This document shows, piece after piece, positions 8,386-16,598 of a stretch of 46,020 nucleotides of DNA. The DNA lies in the NCBI GenBank assembly GCA_030526665.1, contig JAUNCI010000009.1, forward strand, positions 1-46,020, read 5' to 3'. Source of the DNA: Eubacteriales bacterium. GTDB taxonomy: Bacteria > Bacillota > Clostridia > Lachnospirales > Lachnospiraceae. The number at the start of each line of letters is the position of its first letter. The first letter of the stretch is position 1. The translations under genes were made by a program, and so were the position numbers. The notes beneath the pieces are model-generated. The model did not search any database. It had not been told where the DNA came from and worked only from the letters and a program-made list of their open reading frames with translations.

Positions 8386-9228
8386 ATGGCAATCAGAATA
8401 GTTACAGATTCGGCAGCAGATTACAAACAGGAAGAAATTCTCAGACGTCAGATTGAATGTCTGCCAATGTCTGTCACATTTGGATCGGATAGTTTTTTAG
8501 ATGGAATAGAGTTGGAAAAAGAAGAGTTTTATGAACGCTTACTTGAGGGAAAAGAATTCCCAAAAACGTCACAGCCGGCACCGGGAGCATTTTTGGAATG
8601 TTTTGAAGCTGCGAAGGAAGCAAATGATTCCGTAATTGTGATTCTGATTTCAGGAGCACTCAGCGGAACCGTTCAAAGTGCATATATCGCAAAGGATATG
8701 GCGGAATACGATGACGTTTATATCATTGACAGTACAACGGCAACATTGGGAATGAGACTTCTGGTAGATACTGCAGTAGTATTGCGTGAAAAAGGTGCAA
8801 CGGTACAGCAGATCGTAGAAGAAGTAGAACGATTAAAGAGCAAGGTTCATGTATTGGCAGGATTGGATACACTGGAATATCTCGCAAAGGGCGGACGTAT
8901 TTCAAAAGGCGCTGCAAATATCGGAAATCTGGCAAATTTGAAGCCGCTTATTTCTATTCAGGAAGGAAAAGTAGATGTATGCGGTAAGGCAATCGGAATG
9001 CGCCGTGCATATAAAGGCTTGATGAAAATTGTGGATGGATATGAAATCGACGAAGATTATCCCGTATATTTCATCTATTCCTATGATCGCACGAACTGTG
9101 CAGGCTTCCTGCATACGATGGAAAAAGCAGGCCACATTTTTGATCCTGTAAAAATTCGTGGCATCGGACCTACCATCGGAACACATATCGGGCCTGGGGC
9201 ATTCGGAATGGTCTTTGTTGAGAAATAG
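8386..9228 (+). CDS. DegV family fatty-acid-binding protein
   Basis: The 280-residue chain has the two-domain DegV fold. The N-terminal part carries IVTDSAADY (5-13), the family's start motif. TSQPAPGAF (about 62-70), SGALSGTVQSA (about 89-99) and the GGRISKG segment (about 170-176) are family-conserved. The C-terminal domain ends GTHIGPGAFGMVF, typical of the group. DegV proteins bind a fatty acid, and those called FakB present it to the kinase FakA. No fakA is in the window, so the exact role is open. It has its own promoter with operator-like palindromes and ends at a strong bidirectional terminator. Confidence 0.94.
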   Translation: MAIRIVTDSAADYKQEEILRRQIECLPMSVTFGSDSFLDGIELEKEEFYERLLEGKEFPKTSQPAPGAFLECFEAAKEANDSVIVILISGALSGTVQSAYIAKDMAEYDDVYIIDSTTATLGMRLLVDTAVVLREKGATVQQIVEEVERLKSKVHVLAGLDTLEYLAKGGRISKGAANIGNLANLKPLISIQEGKVDVCGKAIGMRRAYKGLMKIVDGYEIDEDYPVYFIYSYDRTNCAGFLHTMEKAGHIFDPVKIRGIGPTIGTHIGPGAFGMVFVEK

Positions 9229-9239
9229 AGAGAATTAGA
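9220..9239 (+). repeat. 10-bp tandem repeat across the degV stop codon
   Basis: GAGAAATAGA is directly followed by GAGAATTAGA (9 of 10 identical). The TAG stop at 9226-9228 is inside the first unit. Confidence 0.55.
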
Positions 9240-9240
9240 A

Positions 9241-9281
9241 AAGTGGGTGCTGCACGAATTTGGTGCAGTACCCACTTTTTA
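9241..9281. terminator. bidirectional terminator between degV and the 9293 gene
   Basis: AAGTGGGTGCTGCAC pairs with GTGCAGTACCCACTT over 15 bp with one G-T pair and a 7-nt loop, followed by T5. The A-rich left flank gives a weaker T tract on the other strand. The two flanking genes converge here. Confidence 0.9.
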
Positions 9282-9292
9282 TTAGTATTAGA

Positions 9293-10870
9293 TTATTCCG
9301 TAGCAGTATCCTGGAGTATGGCGAGATATTCTTCCGGAACACCGGTATCTTTTAGAATGTTATAGACCATATCCGGGGTGATGGAATTTATATATTCATT
9401 CATTTTTTCCTTATCATTAGAGTCGATCACTTCATCAGATGCAGCAGGAAGCGCCGCTTCTTTTTCCACAGAGGATACGACATGTTGGCGAAGCGTTCCA
9501 AAAGTCTGCTCGCCGTTCACTACGGTGATTGCAGTATCTACAGAATCAGGAGTGATATCCTCTGTAAGTACAAGTGAATAAGCAGATAGAAGATTCGCAG
9601 CCATCGTGGCACCGGAAATATTCTGATTTTCTGAGTGTGATATTACATCGTTAATATTTTCTCCGAGTTTAAGTGTAAATTCGGAATGGCCTTTTTGCGC
9701 ATCCGGATCGTTATAGTAATCGGCAACGTCAACATTCAGAAGTGTTAAATCCTGTTCGCCGTTATTTAACAGAAGCTGGTAATTTCCGTTTGTAATACCA
9801 TCCGTCGTAGTTCCTTCTCCGATAACAGATACGATTTTGTTATCATCGGAGGTGATTTGGATATTGCTGTGGAAATTATCTCCGTTTTTGCTGTTTTCAT
9901 AACTGAATACAGGCTGTTCCATTCCTTCGACGTAAATATTTGCACCTACAAGTTTCTGATCGGTGTCGAATGCGACCTCAAGAACTGCCATGGTATCATC
10001 TGTTGCATTGTCAGCCTGGTCAAGGTCGGAAAGCGTCTGTTTGATAGAATCCTGCATAGATTGATACGTCTGTTCTCCGTTTGCGTTTAATTCAGAAGGA
10101 AGTGCATCGACAAGCTGAACAAGAACTGTTTTTAATTCCTCATCCTGCTGTGCGGTTGTCAGAACTTCTTTGGCAATTGCCTGGACATCTTTCTGAGAAA
10201 CAGTAATGGTATAAACGCTGCAATCCTGCTTGTAATCCCCTTCAAACATAGATTTGGTTTCGCCGGAAATATTAGTCATTCCATTAATAATCAATTTTCC
10301 ATAACGACTGATTAGGGAGGTCAGTGTTCCTGTATCAGGGAGAAGCGATTCCATATTGGAGATTAATTCCTGAAGAGTGATTGGAGTTCCATTGATATTG
10401 GCACTGGCCGGGAATGAAATATAGGAATCAGACACTTCCGGAATCTGAATATAAGAAAGCATATTGGCAAAGTCAATCGGCATATTTACTGTAAATAAAG
10501 AATGGTCGTTTAACGAAACACCTAATACTACGCTAAATGCTTCAGAGGAAAGCTTTTCGTCTATCGTAAGGGAAACATTTTGTAACCATGAAGTATCGAT
10601 GCCGAGTGCTTTGATAAGGGCTGTGGCTCCTTCACCTAATTCGACGGTTATATCTGCATGCTTGCCATTCTCGGTTAAATCTGAAAAACGAGATAACGCA
10701 CGTTCATAATTTTTTTCGAAACTTTCCAGACTATTGTCCAATGCGGTTTCTGCCATGGTATGATATTCAGAGGCTGCATCCTCATTTGCAAAACATGTGC
10801 TTGTCATAGCAGTACCGGAAATGGTCATTGAAGCAGCAGTTATAAAAGCCAAAGACTTTTTGAAATTCAT
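9293..10870 (-). CDS. secreted protein of unknown function
   Basis: I do not recognise this 525-residue protein. The open frame runs further upstream, but the start chosen (ATG at 10870) has a perfect AGGAGG 8 nt before it and begins a classic signal peptide: MNFKKS, a hydrophobic stretch, then CFA before NED. There is no lipobox. The mature part is acidic, Ser/Thr/Asp-rich, has no further long hydrophobic segment and looks like an extracellular or wall-associated beta-rich protein. It has regularly spaced segments of the type DxDQKLVGANIYVEGME and ITSDDNKIVSVIGEG. It stands alone, convergent with degV and divergent from tRNA-Gln. No function can be assigned. Confidence 0.8.
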   Translation of the reverse strand: MNFKKSLAFITAASMTISGTAMTSTCFANEDAASEYHTMAETALDNSLESFEKNYERALSRFSDLTENGKHADITVELGEGATALIKALGIDTSWLQNVSLTIDEKLSSEAFSVVLGVSLNDHSLFTVNMPIDFANMLSYIQIPEVSDSYISFPASANINGTPITLQELISNMESLLPDTGTLTSLISRYGKLIINGMTNISGETKSMFEGDYKQDCSVYTITVSQKDVQAIAKEVLTTAQQDEELKTVLVQLVDALPSELNANGEQTYQSMQDSIKQTLSDLDQADNATDDTMAVLEVAFDTDQKLVGANIYVEGMEQPVFSYENSKNGDNFHSNIQITSDDNKIVSVIGEGTTTDGITNGNYQLLLNNGEQDLTLLNVDVADYYNDPDAQKGHSEFTLKLGENINDVISHSENQNISGATMAANLLSAYSLVLTEDITPDSVDTAITVVNGEQTFGTLRQHVVSSVEKEAALPAASDEVIDSNDKEKMNEYINSITPDMVYNILKDTGVPEEYLAILQDTATE

Positions 10871-11041
10871 AATGGTATCCTCCTTAACAAGTTTTGAACC
10901 TATTATATAACAAATGAAAGTGGAAATTGTCATTTGGAATTTTATTTTCACCTGATTTTGAGGAGTGCGGATGATGAAAACACGAAGATAACGTTATATT
11001 TTATGGAAAATAAAAAAAATCAAAAAAATTAAAAAAAGGGG

Positions 11042-11070
11042 TTGCATTTTCCAAAAGACTGATATATAAT
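11042..11070 (+). promoter_or_regulatory. promoter of tRNA-Gln
   Basis: The -35 TTGCAT (11042-11047), 17-bp spacer and -10 TATAAT (11065-11070) lie about 21 nt before the mature tRNA 5' end, as expected for a stand-alone tRNA gene. Confidence 0.8.
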
Positions 11071-11091
11071 ACGTTTTGTTGTGAGACATAA

Positions 11092-11163
11092 AGGGCTATC
11101 GCCAAACGGTAAGGCAACGGACTCTGACTCCGTCAGTTCAAGGTTCGAATCCTTGTAGCCCTG
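11092..11163 (+). tRNA. tRNA-Gln (CUG)
   Basis: The acceptor stem AGGGCTA/TAGCCCT is fully paired. The anticodon stem-loop ACGGA, CTCTGAC, TCCGT gives CTG. The T arm is CAAGG, TTCGAAT, CCTTG. The discriminator is G and no CCA is encoded. It is an isolated single-gene transcript with its own promoter and terminator. Confidence 0.93.
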
Positions 11164-11170
11164 CTTTTAA

Positions 11171-11199
11171 GAGTAACTCGAAAGAGTTGCTCTTTTTTT
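11171..11199 (+). terminator. terminator of tRNA-Gln
   Basis: GAGTAACTC, loop GAAA, GAGTTGCTC forms a 9-bp stem with one T-G pair, followed by T7. Confidence 0.9.
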
Positions 11200-11250
11200 A
11201 TTGTTAAAAGTGCTAAAAAGAACAAATTGTTTGAAAGTATATGTATATAA

Positions 11251-11279
11251 TTGAGTAGAGTAAAGATATTTGGTATAAT
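11251..11279 (+). promoter_or_regulatory. promoter of the DUF6273-type gene
   Basis: The -35 TTGAGT (11251-11256), 17-bp spacer and -10 TATAAT (11274-11279, preceded by TGG) lie about 90 nt before the chosen start codon. Confidence 0.6.
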
Positions 11280-11372
11280 TTAATATAAATAGAAGTATAT
11301 GGATAATAGGGCGGTTGACAGAGAAGGCTAATGATGAACAAGCTACAATAATAGGATATGGAGATGAAAACC

Positions 11373-12722
11373 ATGACAAAAATCTATAATGTAAATCGTA
11401 GAAAATCGTTGCAAGTATCTTTCCGTAATATTGCTATGGTAATATTGTTTGCTTTTTGCCTGTTTAAAACCATTTCCGTACAAGCCGGACCCGGTGTGAG
11501 CAATGACCGGGCGGTTCAGATCTACAATGAAGAACTTTCCGGAAGTATGCTTGTATGGGGGAATGATGTAGTAAGTACATCCGATGTTGAATTTGCTCCG
11601 ATTGATATCGATGGAGATGGTGTTTTAGAATTATATATTCATGCAGGAAATAATAAACATCAGAATAATACATTTTATGAACTCTGGTCGATTCAAAATG
11701 GTGTGCTTTGCAAAGATACTTCGATTCCGTATTATGAGACGCCGGAATACTATTCTCAGTACAATGAGTTTATACTTTCACATGGCACACATAAAGGATA
11801 TGAATTTTGGACATATTGGCAGTATAGTGGAGGATATTTGTATAAATATGCAGGCGTAATGACAAATATCGAAACAGGACTGGCAGCATATTCAGATGGA
11901 AACGGATATGAAATTACAGAAGATGATTATTATACAAGCATAAATACATTGGAAAATGGAGTTTATGATTCAAAAGAAATAGTATTTTATGAAAACAATG
12001 CATCGAATCGCCAATCTCAGCTTGGAATAACTTCTTCGGGTGGCGATATTGATATAGATATAAATATTCACATCCATCCGGATCCATCAAAGCCAAGTCC
12101 AATTCCGACCCCGCTCCCTGTGCCTGATCAAATTAATGTTGGAGATATCGTAACATTTGGAAGTTACGAGCAGGATAATAATCTGGCCAATGGTCAGGAA
12201 GCGATTGAATGGCAGGTTTTGCGAGTACGTGGCAACGAAGCTTTATTGCTCAGCAGATATGGTCTTGATGCGCAGCCGTATCATCAAAATGGAACGGATG
12301 TAACATGGGCAAACAGTACTCTGAGATCATGGTTGAACGGCAGTTTCTATCAGCAGGCGTTTTCACCTCGACAAGCGAGTTCTATTGTAACAAAAACGAT
12401 AGAAAACAAAAATAATTCGAATTACGGAACCTTAGGAGGAGTCAATACTACGGATCCGGTATTCCTACTGAGTTATGATCAGGTGTATTATTATTTGCCT
12501 TCAAATGAGCAGCGTATGTGCTATCCGACAGAGTATGCAAAGGCACGTAATGTTTATGTAAATAGAAGTCGGGGCACCTGTTGGTGGTGGCTTCGTACAC
12601 CGGGATTTGCAAGTTACAGTGCAGCGGATGTGGATAGCGATGGGACCGTCAGCGATGATGACGGAAGTGTAGCAGAACCAACCGGTGCTGTTCGACCGGC
12701 GATTTGGGTTAGAATAAGTTAG
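11373..12722 (+). CDS. secreted protein with C-terminal DUF6273-like domain
   Basis: The chain is 449 residues from the chosen ATG, which has GGAG 9 nt upstream. In-frame ATGs at 11358 and 11364 are less well served. A basic N-terminus and a hydrophobic segment ending SVQA before GPG form a signal peptide without a lipobox. The middle is an acidic region with a DIDGDGVLELYI segment, a calcium-loop-like or FG-GAP-like pattern. After a Pro-rich linker (PDPSKPSPIPTPLPVP) comes a domain starting VGDIVTFGSYEQ. It contains IEWQVL, LRSWLNGSFY and WWWLRTPG, and ends VRPAIWV. That set is the pattern of the DUF6273 domain, common in secreted proteins of gut Firmicutes. Its function is unknown. A late CARNVYVN-type segment gives no catalytic clue. 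Confidence 0.82.
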   Translation: MTKIYNVNRRKSLQVSFRNIAMVILFAFCLFKTISVQAGPGVSNDRAVQIYNEELSGSMLVWGNDVVSTSDVEFAPIDIDGDGVLELYIHAGNNKHQNNTFYELWSIQNGVLCKDTSIPYYETPEYYSQYNEFILSHGTHKGYEFWTYWQYSGGYLYKYAGVMTNIETGLAAYSDGNGYEITEDDYYTSINTLENGVYDSKEIVFYENNASNRQSQLGITSSGGDIDIDINIHIHPDPSKPSPIPTPLPVPDQINVGDIVTFGSYEQDNNLANGQEAIEWQVLRVRGNEALLLSRYGLDAQPYHQNGTDVTWANSTLRSWLNGSFYQQAFSPRQASSIVTKTIENKNNSNYGTLGGVNTTDPVFLLSYDQVYYYLPSNEQRMCYPTEYAKARNVYVNRSRGTCWWWLRTPGFASYSAADVDSDGTVSDDDGSVAEPTGAVRPAIWVRIS

Positions 12723-12768
12723 TAACAAAATAAAAGCCAAAATAAATTAGCAATAGAAATAAAATGAA
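12713..12768 (+). repeat. 28-bp imperfect tandem repeat across the stop codon
   Basis: AATAAGTTAG, holding the TAG stop at its end, recurs 28 bp later as AATAAATTAG. The following bases also match (19 of 28 without gaps, better with one gap). Confidence 0.5.
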
Positions 12769-12843
12769 AAAATACCGATCTCTTAAGGAGGGCTGATAGT
12801 GCTTTAAAGACTATCAGGTGACCCTTTTGAGATCGGTATTTTT
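12768..12843. terminator. long bidirectional terminator hairpin
   Basis: AAAATACCGATCTC pairs perfectly with GAGATCGGTATTTT over 14 bp. The interior holds a second stem, CTGATAGT / ACTATCAG, and a GGG/CCC pairing. A and T tracts flank both sides. It separates the convergent DUF6273-type gene and the AraC gene. Confidence 0.85.
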
Positions 12844-12845
12844 AG

Positions 12846-12873
12846 ATTCATTATCTTGTATTTGTTACCTTGT
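12846..12873 (-). repeat. 14-bp tandem repeat across the AraC stop codon
   Basis: Read on the minus strand, ACAAGGTAACAAAT (with the TAA stop) is directly followed by ACAAGATAATGAAT. Eleven of 14 positions match and all three differences are transitions. Confidence 0.55.
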
Positions 12874-13737
12874 CGGTCGTTTTCCCGGTGATGCACCGGT
12901 GTGTTTTTTGTACAATCGATAGAAATTCGACAGGTTATTGAAACCGCATTCGATGGCAATCGTCTGGATGCTTTTGTTTGTGTTGTCCATCATTTCATTT
13001 GCTCGCAGGATTCGCTGCAAAGAGACGTAGTCAGAGAAACTCGTGTCTGTTGTTTTGTGGAAAAAGTGCGAGAAATAGTTGGGACTCATGAAGACAGTGT
13101 CGGCGGCTTCTTTTAATGTGATTTTGCTACAGCAGTTTTCATTGATATAAATCAGGGCGGCGCCGAGGCGATCCATGGCCTTTTGTTTTTGAATCAGAAG
13201 CTCTTCTGATTTTGGCTTGCCCTGATAATATCTGGTCAGAAGTGTGAGCAGATATAGGATATCGGAATGGATGATCGTTCGGTATCCCATTTCTTCATTA
13301 GACCATTCTACTAACAACTCTTTCATTATCGTATGAATCTTTTTTGAAATAATTCCATTAGAATCGATTTTGTTCTGGAAATTACTTCCGTGCTCGACGA
13401 AAGAGCGAAGGAAGTCCAATTGCTCGCTTTCGGAATAAACCGAGATAAAACTGGTCTCAAAATTTATAACGATGACATCCATTTCCCGGTCGAGGATTTG
13501 CCAGCCGTGAGGCTCCGCGCTGTTAAAAATCATTGTGTCCCCGGCCTGCACCTCATAAATTTTTCCGTTTGCGTAGTAACGTCCTTTTCCGGAACGGATG
13601 TATGTGATCTCGAAATACGTATGCCAGTGGAATGGATTTTTTACATTGTCGCTGGCATACAAAGGAATTTCGCGAATGCAAAATGGAAAATCCTGATCAA
13701 GCTCTATAACGTCCTGTTCTTGCGTAATATTTATCAT
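12865..13737 (-). CDS. AraC-family transcriptional regulator coupled to the GH31 gene
   Basis: The 290-residue regulator has an N-terminal cupin domain (about 20-100, with FHWHTYFEITYIRSG and the GDTMIFNSAEPH turn) and a C-terminal AraC DNA-binding domain (about 190-288, with the IAIECGFNNLSNFYRLYKKHTG second helix-turn-helix signature split across it). Its ATG overlaps the TGA of the upstream GH31 gene in an ATGA junction, so translation is probably coupled. The regulator likely controls the GH31 gene and perhaps the divergent corrinoid/ABC genes, sensing a sugar or glycoside. That is inference from position. It has no RBS of its own beyond the GH31 tail. Confidence 0.93.
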   Translation of the reverse strand: MINITQEQDVIELDQDFPFCIREIPLYASDNVKNPFHWHTYFEITYIRSGKGRYYANGKIYEVQAGDTMIFNSAEPHGWQILDREMDVIVINFETSFISVYSESEQLDFLRSFVEHGSNFQNKIDSNGIISKKIHTIMKELLVEWSNEEMGYRTIIHSDILYLLTLLTRYYQGKPKSEELLIQKQKAMDRLGAALIYINENCCSKITLKEAADTVFMSPNYFSHFFHKTTDTSFSDYVSLQRILRANEMMDNTNKSIQTIAIECGFNNLSNFYRLYKKHTGASPGKRPTR

Positions 13738-16262
13738 TTTCTAATAACAACGGTTTGTTCGGTACCGTCGTAATCGACCGTAAGTACTTTATTGTCAAAA
13801 GAAGCCAGGTGAATCTCAAATTGGCGTGAGATTTCCATTCCTTTATAGGAACCGATACGGGCACCGATGGTGAGCGTGCCTGTAGCGTCCTTCCATGTAA
13901 GCGGAATCATGCTGTACTGTCCGTCTTCAAACGCATAAGTGTCCCCTTCATCTTCGTAGAGTGTAAAGGAGGCATCTTTGCCGGGATAGATTACGAGTTT
14001 TACCGGCTGTTCCGGAATCTGAGCTGCATACTGCAGGTTTTCGGCAGCAGGAATGATGCTTCCGGCTTTTACAAATATTGGCATGATATCTAATGGAGCA
14101 GATACAGTAGTGGTCTGCCCGCCCTCGTAGCGTATGCCGGTCCAGAAATCAAACCAGGAAGCACCCTTTGGCAAATAGATTTGCCAGTCTTTGCTATGCT
14201 GAACAGGTTTGCTGTTTGGCATGTAATACATTGGTTCGGTTACCGGACTCACCAGGAAAGATGGTCCAAACATATACTCTGAACTTTGTTTTACTGCTTC
14301 CGGATCCTGAGCAAAATCAAAAAGCAAACTGCGCATCATAGTATAGTGATTGAAATGCACGGCACCTGCCAGTGAGTAAATATATGGCATCAGACGGTAA
14401 CGCAGCTGAATATATTTTTTCAATGTATCATAAACCGGCTCGCCTTCTTTTCCGAAATTCCAGATTTCACGAGGCGTGTCTGTTCCATGCGAACGGAACA
14501 TTGGCAAAAATACGCCGAACTGTAACCATCGGGTGTAGAGTTCCTGATAGCCTTTGTCACGAATGCCTTCCTCGAAATCACCCTGCCAGAACCATTTTGG
14601 TTCCGGATCATTTTCACAGCAGCAGCCGCGGTTTTGCCATTTTTCCTTTACGGTAAAAAATGCACCGATATCCAAAGTCCAATACGGATAGCCGCTCATA
14701 CTCATGTTGAGACCCTCGGCAATCTGGCGGCGCATTGTTTCCCAGGTTGCGGTAATGTCCCCGGACCACAGGACGGCACCGTATTTCTGACTCGATGCGT
14801 AGCCGGAACGAGTTAAATTCAGGACACGTTTCTGATCCGTTGCTTTTCGCTGATTTTCATAAATGCCTTTTGCGTGGAGCAGGGAATATACATTTGCAAA
14901 TTCCGGATCGAGGAAGTGTTTGTGTTCGCCGCCGACGATAGAATAACGTTCCCATGGCTCTCTTTTGACCGGACCATTCCAATCGGGACCGCTGAACGGC
15001 TCGGTGGAATCACACCACCAGGAGTCAAAACCACTGTTAAACAGTTCGATTTCTGCCTGCTTCCAGTATAGCTCGCGAGCTTCTTCATTAAATGCATCAT
15101 AGGTGCAGAGATCATTGAGAAGGAAGCCTTTTTCCATAAATTCTGTATGATCGATGGTTCCGTTGTTCATATTGGGCCATACGGAAACCATTGCGTGAAC
15201 GTTCATTTCATGAATTTGATCAATGCAATTTTTTAGATTTGAGTAGCGAGCCGGATCAACTCTTTTTTCGCCCCAGTGATCTTCGCTCCAGGAATACCAG
15301 TCCTGCACGACGCAATCGAGCGGAACATTCAAATCGCGATAATGTTTTGCAACGTCCACAAGTTCCTGATCGGATTTGTAGCGTTCCTTGGACTGAATAT
15401 ACCCAAAAGCCCATTTTGGCAGCATAGACGCACGGCCTGTGAGACGACGATAGGAGGCAATGATCTCATCAGCGTTTTCGCCGACAATGAAATAGTAGTC
15501 TAATTGTTTCACGGTATCCAGAAATAGGTAAGAACCATTGACATCATCATTGAATGTCATCAGCGAACAGCAATCGACAAAAATTCCATATCCTTTGTCG
15601 GACAGCATAAAAGGCATTGGAATGCGCATATTATGCTGATAGAGATACTGATTCTGGCGGCGATGATCGTAGATGCCTTCTTCGGCCTGACCAAGGCCGA
15701 AAATGGATTCGTCAGAAGCAAAATCAAAAAACAGCTTTGCACGATAGGCCTTTCGATCGTTAATCGCTTTCAGATTCAGGATGAAATTTCGCTCGCCGTC
15801 GACAGTTTTCACACGTTTGATCACGGGGTCTTCATCCCCTGTGGTATAACGAACAACATCGGTCTCACTTAACTCTTTTCCGGCTTCCTGCAAGAGGAGG
15901 CGATCTTGTGTAGAGTTCGATATAGGCTGCGATACAGAATCCAATGTCTGACCGGATTCGGATTCTGAGCTGAAATCAGAAGCTGATTCGGGTTTGAGAG
16001 CACTCCATGTAAAGTGCTCGGTATTTTTGTCGATGGAGAGCTTTAATTTTGAAGAGCAGATTTGAATATCATTTTTACTTTCGAATATTTCCGTCGAAAC
16101 AGGAAGAAAAGTTTCTGATGTATTGACAAGCAAAGATGGTTCCGCAAATTCTTCTTTTAATGTATATACACAGCGAAAAATATTGTCTGCGATTGGCTGA
16201 ATCAAATAATTTCCTTTTTTGCCGGTGCACTGAATTTGGCCATTTATATTTGAATGTTTCAT
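13734..16262 (-). CDS. glycoside hydrolase family 31 alpha-glycosidase, cytoplasmic
   Basis: The retaining alpha-glycosidase is 842 residues from the ATG at 16262, which has AGGAGGG 6 nt upstream. The open frame extends 31 codons further without an RBS. An N-terminal galactose-mutarotase-like beta domain (about 20-265) carries FGLGQAEEG. The (beta/alpha)8 barrel holds LPKWAFGYIQSKERY (281-295), the nucleophile D418 in WWCDSTEP and the likely acid/base D502 in WSGDITATWE. A C-terminal DUF5110-type domain starts near 752. WWCDSTEP is closer to alpha-xylosidase-like GH31 members than to the WxDMNEP glucosidases, so the substrate could be alpha-xylosyl or another alpha-glycoside. There is no signal peptide, so it acts on imported oligosaccharides. 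A Ser-rich insert (about 92-118) is unusual. Confidence 0.93.
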   Translation of the reverse strand: MKHSNINGQIQCTGKKGNYLIQPIADNIFRCVYTLKEEFAEPSLLVNTSETFLPVSTEIFESKNDIQICSSKLKLSIDKNTEHFTWSALKPESASDFSSESESGQTLDSVSQPISNSTQDRLLLQEAGKELSETDVVRYTTGDEDPVIKRVKTVDGERNFILNLKAINDRKAYRAKLFFDFASDESIFGLGQAEEGIYDHRRQNQYLYQHNMRIPMPFMLSDKGYGIFVDCCSLMTFNDDVNGSYLFLDTVKQLDYYFIVGENADEIIASYRRLTGRASMLPKWAFGYIQSKERYKSDQELVDVAKHYRDLNVPLDCVVQDWYSWSEDHWGEKRVDPARYSNLKNCIDQIHEMNVHAMVSVWPNMNNGTIDHTEFMEKGFLLNDLCTYDAFNEEARELYWKQAEIELFNSGFDSWWCDSTEPFSGPDWNGPVKREPWERYSIVGGEHKHFLDPEFANVYSLLHAKGIYENQRKATDQKRVLNLTRSGYASSQKYGAVLWSGDITATWETMRRQIAEGLNMSMSGYPYWTLDIGAFFTVKEKWQNRGCCCENDPEPKWFWQGDFEEGIRDKGYQELYTRWLQFGVFLPMFRSHGTDTPREIWNFGKEGEPVYDTLKKYIQLRYRLMPYIYSLAGAVHFNHYTMMRSLLFDFAQDPEAVKQSSEYMFGPSFLVSPVTEPMYYMPNSKPVQHSKDWQIYLPKGASWFDFWTGIRYEGGQTTTVSAPLDIMPIFVKAGSIIPAAENLQYAAQIPEQPVKLVIYPGKDASFTLYEDEGDTYAFEDGQYSMIPLTWKDATGTLTIGARIGSYKGMEISRQFEIHLASFDNKVLTVDYDGTEQTVVIRK

Positions 16263-16598
16263 ATTCCCTCCTAAATTTTGATGCAAACGCTCATTCAAGT
16301 TCGGCGTTGCGAGACTTGGCGTTGGATTCGGAACAGTATTAGCTGGTATCTTCAAATCCGAATCTGTGCACTCGTCTGCATCTGCACATCTGTATATCTT
16401 TAGTTATAGTTGATAGCAAGGGACAATGTCAATTAATTTCCATTATTTTGATGTATAGTTAGTATAATAGAACACAAAACTGCGTAAGATAGTATAATTT
16501 TATCATAATATAAGCAATTGTTATTTGACAGGGTGAAAACTAAAATAGAATCATACAGAGGTGAAAGCGGAAAATTGCCTCAGGAGGGAACTTAGAAA
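16263..16598. other. divergent regulatory region between GH31 and the corrinoid methyltransferase
   Basis: No gene is visible here. It contains a minus-strand promoter for GH31 and, for the plus strand, TATAAT boxes at 16463-16468 and 16493-16498 plus a TTGACA at 16525-16530 without a clean partner. An AGGAGGG at 16582-16588 serves the methyltransferase start. The close divergence suggests both transcripts may share a regulator. No cobalamin riboswitch was found here. Confidence 0.5.
16403..16432 (-). promoter_or_regulatory. promoter of the GH31-AraC operon
   Basis: On the minus strand, the -35 TTGACA (16427-16432) and -10 TATAAC (16403-16408) are 18 bp apart. This leaves a leader of about 135 nt before the GH31 start. 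Confidence 0.55.

Noticed and set aside
10870-10951. Longer N-terminus for the 9293 secreted protein.
   Set aside because: The added 27 residues lack an RBS and would bury the clear signal peptide that follows the perfect AGGAGG.
16263-16355. Longer N-terminus for the GH31 protein (31 extra residues).
   Set aside because: The ATG at 16262 has AGGAGGG at ideal distance, and the extra residues are Pro/Asn-rich and unlike the family start.
16500-16598. Possible cobalamin riboswitch before the corrinoid fusion (GGTGAAA-like stretches).
   Set aside because: The conserved B12-box and the set of conserved stems are absent. Only short GGTGAAA-like words are present.
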